A stretch of 12,321 nucleotides of DNA from an uncultured Muribaculaceae bacterium (GTDB taxonomy: Bacteria; Bacteroidota; Bacteroidia; Bacteroidales; Muribaculaceae): positions 1-12,321 of the forward strand of contig CAKTOT010000068.1 in assembly GCA_934590135.1 (NCBI GenBank). The letters are read 5' to 3'. Shown here one piece after another: positions 1 through 6,455 of the stretch. Under the pieces are notes generated by a model that made no database searches, was not told the DNA's origin, and worked only from the letters and a program-made list of their open reading frames with translations. Numbering within the stretch: the first letter of the stretch is position 1; every line of letters begins with the position of its first letter. The position numbers and the translations under genes are program-made.

Positions 1-1
1 C

Positions 2-760
2 TTTGAAGGCGTGGGTCAGGACAATGAGAAGGCTATCACCTATAAAGACAAAAAAATCCCCACGGTGATTGTTCACGCGCACAATTGGCGTATGGACCGA
101 TTTGCGTATCGTACGCCGGTATTGCGAAGTGCAGTGATAAACACATTTAGCGGTGAGCCCGAAGGTGTCAAGTTGCATCGTGACAAGTCCGGACGTCCGC
201 ATATGCTGATGGGCATCGTAAGCGGCAAGGCCGGAGCGCGTCGTGCCAATATTTTCGACTTTGCACCCAATAGCGTAGAGGGTTACTCGTATTCGATCGA
301 AAAAGCATCAACGACATCGGCCTCTACATCCTTGACCTTTACATGCCAAGGCCTTAAGGATACGGATATGCAGACATTGGCTCTGGAGCACTCTCGTCTG
401 ACGGGCGCGCCGCAGATAGTAATCACCGGACCGGATGCCGACTGCTTCAGTATCGGAGGAAGCGTCGGTGCGCTTGATTCGTCATCGTCGCACGAAATCA
501 TATTCACGCCCAGAAAGGGGCAAAACGACTATAAGGCAGCCGTGCGCATTTCGTCCCCCAATGCATCGGACCTTGTAGTTTCTCTGGTCGGCAAATGCAC
601 GGATAGCTCGGGTATCATCGACCTTAGCGCCGATGCTATCGCCGGCGAGGCCGTGTACTATGATCTCCGTGGCATCTGTTTGGGCGCCGAACAGCCTGAG
701 ACCCCCGGCGTATACATCGTACGCCATGGTTCAGAAGTCACCAAAGTTGCTATCCGCTAA
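2..760 (+). CDS. C-terminal part of a secreted protein with a sorting-like tail (5' partial)
   Basis: The frame is open to the left edge with no stop, so the GTG at 11 is probably not the start and the gene continues outside the window. About 252 residues are visible. I do not recognise the first ~100 residues. Residues ~105-200 read as a beta-sandwich of the choice-of-anchor/ASPM-like kind (an ITGPDADCFSI stretch, then alternating hydrophobic strands). The last ~35 residues (YYDLRGICLG, then PGVYIVRHGSEVTKVAIR) match the general pattern of Bacteroidetes C-terminal sorting-like domains (YDLxGR ... GxYIV ... KVxxR), found on secreted or surface proteins and often linked to type IX secretion. 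Export is therefore inferred from the tail; no signal peptide can be seen. Catalytic function is unknown. A hairpin terminator follows 24 nt after the stop. Confidence 0.75.
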   Translation, partial: FEGVGQDNEKAITYKDKKIPTVIVHAHNWRMDRFAYRTPVLRSAVINTFSGEPEGVKLHRDKSGRPHMLMGIVSGKAGARRANIFDFAPNSVEGYSYSIEKASTTSASTSLTFTCQGLKDTDMQTLALEHSRLTGAPQIVITGPDADCFSIGGSVGALDSSSSHEIIFTPRKGQNDYKAAVRISSPNASDLVVSLVGKCTDSSGIIDLSADAIAGEAVYYDLRGICLGAEQPETPGVYIVRHGSEVTKVAIR

Positions 761-784
761 GCGATAAAAGCAAAAATTAGATAC

Positions 785-826
785 CGACAGCAGTCGCGGC
801 ATGTCCGTGGCTGCTGTCGACGTTTT
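785..826 (+). terminator. Hairpin terminator after the secreted-protein gene
   Basis: A perfect 9-bp stem (CGACAGCAG at 785-793, CTGCTGTCG at 811-819) encloses a second 5-bp stem (CGCGG/CCGTG). It is followed by ACGTTTTA, a short T-run. It starts 24 nt after the stop codon at 758-760, as expected for intrinsic termination on the + strand. Confidence 0.75.
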
Positions 827-928
827 ATGGGGATGGTGTGGCGCTTTCTTTCCGGCCTCGGGGCAATCCGCGCCATCGCCGAAATGTGGGTATGGATAAG
901 CGGGTAAGGGAAGTGTGCAAGGTGGTGT

Positions 929-988
929 TGGGGTAGTGCTTCGTTCGGCGTGTTCCGGTAGTGTAGTGGGGTAGTGCTTCATTCGGCG
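929..988. repeat. 22-nt direct repeat, two copies
   Basis: Copy 1 is at 929-950 and copy 2 at 967-988. They are identical except for one base (GCTTCGTTCGG versus GCTTCATTCGG). The copies are 38 nt apart, not a multiple of three, so this repeat is maintained at DNA level and not as a peptide repeat. Confidence 0.85.
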
Positions 989-1004
989 ATACTATTCCAA
1001 GAAA

Positions 1005-1121
1005 CGTGTCTGAGACAGGTGGTGTCTCGTTCAAATTAAACATGGCTTTTTTGCCGCAAAGTTCGCCATCAAAACCGCCCCACACAAGCCGGCTTGTTTC
1101 GGATGCTGGTGGTGTTTCATT
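1005..1121 (-). repeat. Protein-like repeat pair with 90-nt period
   Basis: Two 27-nt blocks, 1005-1031 and 1095-1121, are exactly 90 nt (30 codons) apart. Read on the minus strand they encode NETPPVSDT and NETPPASET. Of the eight base differences, seven fall at third codon positions in this frame. A further partial match (SDTLNETPP beside SDTFLG) flanks them. The pattern suggests a sequence once, or still, selected as coding on the minus strand, although no good start codon is present. Confidence 0.7.
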
Positions 1122-1194
1122 CAGTGTGTCTGAGGCGAGTTTACTCAAGCCTGTAGACTTTGGATGACGGTGCAAGAGGATAAGACTTATGTGT

Positions 1195-1248
1195 CAATAA
1201 GACAGCGAGGCACGCCCGGCTTGGTGGACGCGCCTCGCTGTCTTATTG
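1195..1248 (-). terminator. secA: Strong hairpin downstream of secA, possibly bidirectional
   Basis: A perfect 17-bp stem (CAATAAGACAGCGAGGC at 1195-1211 pairs with 1232-1248) has a 20-nt loop containing a short inner stem. It begins 47 nt past the secA stop. The stem base is A/T-rich but no long T-run follows on either strand, so termination is inferred mainly from the stem and its position. Confidence 0.65.
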
Positions 1249-1264
1249 TCGCAGGATGTCAACG

Positions 1265-1290
1265 ACGTCGGCACATGGCTGTGCCGATGT
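1265..1290 (-). terminator. secA: Second hairpin directly behind secA
   Basis: ACGTCGGCAC (1265-1274) and GTGCCGATGT (1281-1290) form a 10-bp stem with one G-T pair and a 6-nt loop. It begins 5 nt after the secA stop codon. It could protect the mRNA 3' end or act as a weak first terminator before the larger hairpin at 1195-1248. No T-run follows on the minus strand. Confidence 0.5.
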
Positions 1291-1295
1291 ACGTG

Positions 1296-4200
1296 TTATT
1301 GATTGCGGCCGTGGCAGTTTTTGTATTTCTTGCCTGATCCGCAGGGGCAGGGGTCGTTTCGGCCTATACGCGGGCCTGCTTTGACCGGCATAGTGCGTTG
1401 CGGCTCGCCCTGACGCTGTGCTGCAGCGGCTCGTTGTGCCGCTTCGGCGGCAGCGGCGGCATTGGCTTCGCTGGGCAGAGTGGCGTTGGAAGTCTTGAAA
1501 TCGCCGCGCGAAGTTTGGTAGTTGGGACGCGGGGCGTGCTGCTGCGGCATAGCGCGAGACATCTCGGGTGCGGAGGGCTGCTCTTGCTGCGGTCTCGGTT
1601 CGGGAATGTATACCTGTCCGCGCATCAGTGTGGATACAGCCTTGGTGTTGAGGTTGGCCAGCATTCGTTCGAACAGGTGGAAGGACTCGACTTTGTATAT
1701 TACCAGCGGGTCTTTTTGTTCGTAGGATGCGTTGCGTACGCTTTGGCGCAGGTCGTCAAGTTCGCGCAAGTGTTCTTTCCAGAGTTCGTCAATGGTGAGC
1801 AGTAGCAGTTTTTTCTGCCATTCCTTGACGAGCGAAGCTCCGTCGGTGCGGTTGGCTTCTTCGATGTCGAAGAGTATGCGGAATATGCGTTTGCCGTCGG
1901 TGATGGGTATGGCGCGTATGCCTGTCTGTCCTTCCTCGACGGATGCTCTTACGACGGGCATTACGATTTCGCGTATGCGCTGGCTCTTGCGATCGAGTGT
2001 CTCGATGGCAACGGCGTGCAGACGCTCTATGCGGTCTTCTTTTTCGAGGTTGGCGTATTCTTCGGCGGTGAACGGGGGCTCGATGGTGAGTACACGCATC
2101 AGTTCGACGGCGAGGTCGTCGAAGTCGGCGGCCTGTTCGTAGTTGCTGACCAGGTTTTCGATGACATCGTATATCATATTTGATATGTCGATACCTATGC
2201 GTTCGCCTACGAGGGCGTGGTGGCGGCGAGTGTATATGTAAGTACGCTGCTTGTTCATCACGTCGTCATACTCAAGCAGGTGCTTGCGTATGCCGAAGTT
2301 GTTTTCTTCGACGCGTTTCTGGGCTTTCTCGATGCTGTTATTGATCATTTTGTGCTCGAGCATCTCGCCTTCCTTGAACCCGAAGGTGTCGAGGAGTTTC
2401 ATGATACGGTCGTTGGCGTATACGCGCATCAGTTGGTCTTCGAAGGATACGTAGAATACCGATGTTCCGGGGTCGCCTTGACGTCCGGCACGTCCTCGGA
2501 GCTGTCGGTCGACTCGACGGCTTTCGTGGCGCTCGGTGCCGATGATGGCGAGACCTCCGGCGGCCTTGACTTCGGGGGTCAGCTTGATGTCGGTACCGCG
2601 GCCCGCCATATTAGTGGCGATGGTGACGGTGCCTTTACGTCCGGCCAGTGCCACGATTTCGGCTTCTTTCTGGTGGAGCTTGGCATTGAGCACATTGTGT
2701 GGGATGTGTCGCATCTGGAGCATACGAGACAGCAGCTCGGATATTTCGACGGAGGTTGTACCCACGAGTACGGGACGGCCTTCGCCGACAAGTCGGACGA
2801 TTTCGTCGATGACGGCGGCATATTTCTCGCGTTTGGTGCGGTATACGCGGTCGTTCATATCGATACGAGCCACGGGCTTGTTTGTGGGGATGGTGACTAC
2901 GTCCAGTTTGTAGATGTCCCAGAATTCTCCGGCTTCGGTTTCGGCCGTACCGGTCATACCGGCGAGTTTGTGGTACATACGGAAGTAGTTTTGCAAGGTA
3001 ATGGTGGCGAAAGTCTGTGTGGCTGCTTCCACCTTGACACCTTCCTTGGCTTCGATGGCCTGGTGAAGACCATCGGAGTAGCGACGTCCTTCCATGATAC
3101 GGCCTGTCTGCTCGTCTACGATTTTGATTTTTCCGTCATCGATGACGTATTCGACGTCTTTTTCGAAGAGGGTGTATGCTTTGAGCAGCTGGGTGACGGT
3201 GTGTACGCGCTCGGCTTTGACGGCGTAGTCTTGCATGAGTGCGTCTTTGCGGGCTGCACGTTCCTCCGGATTGGTGATGTGTTCCAGGTCGGAGAGTTGG
3301 GAGGTGATGTCTGGCAGCACGAAGAATTGCGCGTCGGAGATGCCGCGTGTCAGTTCGTCGATACCTTTGTCGGTGAGTTCGACCGAGCGATTTTTCTCGT
3401 CTATGACAAAGTATAACGGGTCGGTGACGATGGGCATTTCGCGAGCGTTGTCTTGCAGATAGTGTGCTTCGGTCTCCAAAAGGATGTTTTTCATACCTTC
3501 GGTGGAGAGGAACTTGATGAGGGCGCCGTTTTTGGGCAGACCTTTGAATGCACGGAAGAGTAGGAGCGCGCCTTCTTTGCGTGTGTCTTTGTCTTCGGAA
3601 GCAAGTTTTGTCTTGGCTTCGGCAAGTATCTGGGTGACAAGACGCTGCTGTGCTTGTACGACGTTTTTGACGTTTTGCTTGAATTCGTCGAAGTATTGGT
3701 CATCGCCTTTGGGCACGGGACCGGAGATGATAAGAGGTGTACGAGCGTCGTCGATAAGCACGCTGTCGACCTCATCGACGATGGCGTAGTAGTGTTTGCG
3801 CTGTACCATGTCTTCGGGGTCCATGGCCATATTGTCGCGCAGGTAGTCAAAGCCGAATTCGTTGTTGGTGCCGAAAGTGATGTCGCAGTTGTAGGCGGCA
3901 CGGCGTTCGGGGGTGTTGGGCTCGTGCTTGTCTATGCAGTCTACCGTGGAGCCGTGGAACATATACAGCGGGCCCATCCATTCGGAGTCACGTTTGGAGA
4001 GGTAATCGTTGACTGTAACCACGTGTACGCCGCGACGCGAGAGGCTGCGCAGGAATACGGGGAGTGTGGCCACGAGGGTTTTACCTTCGCCGGTAGCCAT
4101 CTCGGCGATTTTGCCTTGGTGGAGCACGATGCCGCCCATGAGTTGGACGTCATAGTGTACCATATCCCAGGTGATTTCGTTGCCGCCGGCCATCCAGTGG

Positions 4201-4670
4201 TTGTGCCAGATGGCTTTGTCTCCATCGATGGTGACGAAGTCGCGGCCTTGTGCGGCGAGGTCGCGGTCAAGCTGGCGAGCGGTGACTACGACATCGGTAT
4301 TGGCTGCAAATCGTGCGGCTGTTTCGCGTATGACGGCGAAGACTTCGCAGAGGTGTTCGTCAAGTTTTTTCTCGAGGGTGTCGAGGATGTTCTTTTCGCG
4401 ACGATCGATTTCGTCCCAAAGATGCTGGCGTTGATCTACGGGCAGGGTCTCGATGGTGGCGCGTGCTTCTTCGATGGCCTTGCGGTCTTCGGCAGTGGCT
4501 CCGTCGATGTCGGCGCGTACGGTGTCTATGCGTGCGCGCAGTTCATCGTTGGTCAGCGGCTTCAATTCCGGGCCTATGGCGTTGATGCGGTCGACAAGCG
4601 GCTGCAACAGCTTGCGGTCACGCGAGGACTTGTCGCCGAATATTTTGCTTAGAAAGCCTGTAAATGACAT
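1296..4670 (-). CDS. secA: Preprotein translocase ATPase SecA
   Basis: SecA is the ATPase motor that pushes unfolded preproteins through the SecYEG channel at the inner membrane. The product is 1124 aa against about 900 in E. coli; the excess is mainly an insertion around residues 325-420 and a long C-terminal tail, both usual in Bacteroidetes. Visible motifs are Walker A GEGKT (194-198), the DEVD box (299-302) followed by DDARTPLIISGP, TNMAGRGTD (686-694) and QLRGRAGRQGDPG (723-735). An Ala/Gln/Pro-rich linker leads to the zinc-binding SEC-C motif, with ligands C1108, C1110, C1119 and H1120, which in other bacteria contacts SecB and lipid. The ATG at 4668-4670 gives the usual SecA N-terminus (FLSKIFG). 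The gene appears monocistronic, with its own promoter box and leader hairpin upstream and two hairpins downstream. Essential and intact. Confidence 0.98.
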   Translation of the reverse strand: MSFTGFLSKIFGDKSSRDRKLLQPLVDRINAIGPELKPLTNDELRARIDTVRADIDGATAEDRKAIEEARATIETLPVDQRQHLWDEIDRREKNILDTLEKKLDEHLCEVFAVIRETAARFAANTDVVVTARQLDRDLAAQGRDFVTIDGDKAIWHNHWMAGGNEITWDMVHYDVQLMGGIVLHQGKIAEMATGEGKTLVATLPVFLRSLSRRGVHVVTVNDYLSKRDSEWMGPLYMFHGSTVDCIDKHEPNTPERRAAYNCDITFGTNNEFGFDYLRDNMAMDPEDMVQRKHYYAIVDEVDSVLIDDARTPLIISGPVPKGDDQYFDEFKQNVKNVVQAQQRLVTQILAEAKTKLASEDKDTRKEGALLLFRAFKGLPKNGALIKFLSTEGMKNILLETEAHYLQDNAREMPIVTDPLYFVIDEKNRSVELTDKGIDELTRGISDAQFFVLPDITSQLSDLEHITNPEERAARKDALMQDYAVKAERVHTVTQLLKAYTLFEKDVEYVIDDGKIKIVDEQTGRIMEGRRYSDGLHQAIEAKEGVKVEAATQTFATITLQNYFRMYHKLAGMTGTAETEAGEFWDIYKLDVVTIPTNKPVARIDMNDRVYRTKREKYAAVIDEIVRLVGEGRPVLVGTTSVEISELLSRMLQMRHIPHNVLNAKLHQKEAEIVALAGRKGTVTIATNMAGRGTDIKLTPEVKAAGGLAIIGTERHESRRVDRQLRGRAGRQGDPGTSVFYVSFEDQLMRVYANDRIMKLLDTFGFKEGEMLEHKMINNSIEKAQKRVEENNFGIRKHLLEYDDVMNKQRTYIYTRRHHALVGERIGIDISNMIYDVIENLVSNYEQAADFDDLAVELMRVLTIEPPFTAEEYANLEKEDRIERLHAVAIETLDRKSQRIREIVMPVVRASVEEGQTGIRAIPITDGKRIFRILFDIEEANRTDGASLVKEWQKKLLLLTIDELWKEHLRELDDLRQSVRNASYEQKDPLVIYKVESFHLFERMLANLNTKAVSTLMRGQVYIPEPRPQQEQPSAPEMSRAMPQQHAPRPNYQTSRGDFKTSNATLPSEANAAAAAEAAQRAAAAQRQGEPQRTMPVKAGPRIGRNDPCPCGSGKKYKNCHGRNQ

Positions 4671-4721
4671 TTGTATAGTGGTGTTAGAATATTATTATTC
4701 AGATATATAGTATGTATGGCG

Positions 4722-4742
4722 GTGCACGTGTGGCACGTGCAC
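4722..4742 (-). promoter_or_regulatory. secA: Perfect hairpin in the secA leader
   Basis: GTGCACGTG (4722-4730) and CACGTGCAC (4734-4742) are exact inverted repeats around a 3-nt centre. It lies just downstream of the predicted -7 box, so it would form the 5' end of the roughly 80-nt secA leader RNA. Alternatively it is a DNA operator (each arm contains CACGTG). I cannot decide between mRNA stabiliser, translational control and protein-binding site. Confidence 0.55.
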
Positions 4743-4756
4743 GGCCAAATATTTTG

Positions 4757-4764
4757 CAAATATA
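4757..4764 (-). promoter_or_regulatory. secA: Predicted -7 box of the secA promoter
   Basis: On the minus strand this reads TATATTTG, a full match to the Bacteroidetes -7 consensus TAnnTTTG, about 87 nt upstream of the secA ATG. No clear -33 TTTG is present; only TGACAA lies near the expected distance. Transcription would begin near 4750. Confidence 0.6.
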
Positions 4765-4844
4765 GGGATTTTTGGCGGAATTGTCAGGCTGTCAGCGTCG
4801 AAAAGCGCTGTTTTAGCCGATGTCCGTCGGTGTTCGCCGTGTCG

Positions 4845-6452
4845 TTATTTTTGCAGTGACAGGGGCGGACGGCCGGCACCGTTGGGCGACCGTATACGCA
4901 GCTGCCGCGTTACGGTGGGTGCTATGCGTCGTGCATCTACGGGGGTGCCTATGGTCTGTGCAGGCACTTCCGGGGCGAGGATGAATACCGGGGCGGTAGT
5001 CAGGGCTGCTACGGCTGCCGATTGCGGCGTCGTAGTTCCTGCACGGTTGTAGTCGTCTTGGAGCTTCCACCCGGGGATGACTTGTACAAAGACGTCTCCG
5101 GCGTAGGCCATGGTGGTATTGCGCCGCAGTCCCTGCGGATCGTCCACGGGTGCTGTCCCGGTGATGATTTGGTCTATGGTATATGCTTGGAGGACACCGG
5201 ACATACGTTGCAGGAAGGCTGCAGCTTGGCTGCGCATATCGGCTATGTCCTTGTTCTTTTGCTTGATGAGGTCGGCGTTGAGATATACTTGGCCGTCGTG
5301 GTATCCGCTGACCCATTGCCCGGTGCCGTGTACGGCCATGAGGTACATATTGAGCAGCGACATGGCCTTGCGTGTCGAGAATGTGCCGTCGGGCAGGCCC
5401 CAAGTTTCGTCATCGGGACGGCGCCATTGGCGTGGCGGAAGACCGGCTACCAGTATGACGGCGCCGCCGTTGTCGGCGGTGTTGCGGTCTGCGGCTTTGA
5501 ATAGCGAGGCAAGGACCGCATCGGCGCGCATATATGCGTCGATGGTTTCGTAACGTGCCTCGCCGGTGCGTGTTCCCGGGTATGGCTCGAGTGTGCAGGA
5601 CAGCGTCAGCATATCCGTTGACTGACGCGTGCCCAGTTTGTAGGTGTTGAGGTATTGTGTAGCCAGTTGCACTATGTCGGCATTGGCCTGCGGGGTGGCC
5701 AGATAACGAGCATAGCGGTCGGGGTCGTTGCGCTTGAAGGTGTAGCGGAAGGGATAGGTCCTGAGGTGTTCGGGCAGCATCCATGCGGCATTGCCTGAGG
5801 CTTGTGTCGGGGTCCATGACATTGTGTCCAGACGTGCCGACAATGGGGCTGTGCGATTGGACATCGATGCAGATACGGGAAATTCTTTGTAGAAAGTCGA
5901 GGTGGCCCAATTGCCGGTGACATCGTTGACGAAAATGGCGCTGTTGGCGCTGTGCCCGCCTTGGATGACGGCGCATGCTGCATCGGAGGCGATGGCGTAT
6001 ACCATGCCTACGCCGTTGCCGGCTATCTTGATTTCGTCGGCGATGGTAGAGACCTTCAGGGCTTCGGGCGAAAGCGTCATGTCGGTGTAGTTGCCCATGG
6101 TGACGCCGTCGTCGAAGACGTTGCGTGAGCGGAGTTTGGCCGCATCGTACACCATAGCGGAGGGTATGCCGTTGGCGGCCGGAGCTGCGCCCGTGAGTAG
6201 TAGCGCTGTGGCCGAAGCGGCGTCCAGGCCCGGGCCGAAGTCGGCATCGGTGATGACGGCGCCTTGGCGCAACAGGCGGTTGAAACCGTCATTTCCGAAG
6301 TATGGCGCAAGGTCCTGCAGCGTTTCCATGCGCAGGCCTTCGATGAATACGCCCAGCACAAGGCGTGGCTGTTTGGCCCCCATGGCGACGCTCAGGGCGG
6401 TCGAAACCATAGTGGCGGCTACGAAGCTTAGCATTCGCGGGCGTTGTGTCAT
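4845..6452 (-). CDS. Exported PafA-like alkaline-phosphatase-superfamily protein, probably inactive
   Basis: 535 aa with an N-terminal signal peptide (basic MTQRPR, hydrophobic core to ~24, AMGA before KQ), so periplasmic. The fold signature is that of Bacteroidetes alkaline phosphatase/phosphodiesterase proteins related to PafA: the N-terminal strand LVLGVFIEGL, GFNRLLRQGA, TGAAPAANGI, VYLNADLI (~389-396), GDVFVQVIPGW, and a C-terminal IAPTVTRQLRIRSPNGA. The catalytic positions look lost. By eye, the first metal Asp is E38, the nucleophile Thr position is A78 (with S80 nearby), the D/H ligand pair falls at E289 and T294, and the DHG motif is replaced by G337-L338. The ATG follows the upstream Lnb-type gene after 3 nt, indicating an operon. 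It may be a pseudoenzyme or belong to a subfamily with different chemistry. The superfamily is fairly sure; activity is not. Confidence 0.8.
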   Translation of the reverse strand: MTQRPRMLSFVAATMVSTALSVAMGAKQPRLVLGVFIEGLRMETLQDLAPYFGNDGFNRLLRQGAVITDADFGPGLDAASATALLLTGAAPAANGIPSAMVYDAAKLRSRNVFDDGVTMGNYTDMTLSPEALKVSTIADEIKIAGNGVGMVYAIASDAACAVIQGGHSANSAIFVNDVTGNWATSTFYKEFPVSASMSNRTAPLSARLDTMSWTPTQASGNAAWMLPEHLRTYPFRYTFKRNDPDRYARYLATPQANADIVQLATQYLNTYKLGTRQSTDMLTLSCTLEPYPGTRTGEARYETIDAYMRADAVLASLFKAADRNTADNGGAVILVAGLPPRQWRRPDDETWGLPDGTFSTRKAMSLLNMYLMAVHGTGQWVSGYHDGQVYLNADLIKQKNKDIADMRSQAAAFLQRMSGVLQAYTIDQIITGTAPVDDPQGLRRNTTMAYAGDVFVQVIPGWKLQDDYNRAGTTTPQSAAVAALTTAPVFILAPEVPAQTIGTPVDARRIAPTVTRQLRIRSPNGAGRPPLSLQK

Positions 6453-6455
6453 ATC

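Larger units (their letters stand above)
827..1194. other. Gene-free stretch with repetitive, protein-like DNA
   Basis: This is most of the 535-nt gap between the secreted-protein gene and secA. I see no convincing gene. The minus strand stays open from about 1175 to 825, but the only upstream start is a TTG and the peptide resembles no family I know. The stretch contains a 22-nt direct repeat and a pair of protein-like repeats, listed separately. It may be a dispersed intergenic repeat or the remnant of a small gene. Confidence 0.5.

Noticed and set aside
11..760. A complete gene starting at the GTG at position 11
   Set aside because: The frame is open through the window edge and the protein begins inside what looks like a larger domain, so it is treated as 5' partial.
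825..1175. A 116-aa minus-strand gene in the gap before secA
   Set aside because: It needs a TTG start and matches no known family. I keep it as a repeat or possible gene remnant.
2217..3416. A 399-codon open frame on the + strand opposite secA
   Set aside because: It lies wholly antisense to the conserved secA coding sequence and its protein matches no family; it is a by-product of secA codon bias.
3654..4652. A 332-codon open frame on the + strand opposite the 5' half of secA
   Set aside because: Same reason: antisense shadow of secA with valine/glycine-rich low-information translation.
4795..4840. Hairpin-like bases downstream of the PafA-like gene as a terminator
   Set aside because: Only weak 4-5 bp stems (CAGCG/CGCTG and CCGA/TCGG) without a fitting T-run on the minus strand, so not supported as a terminator.
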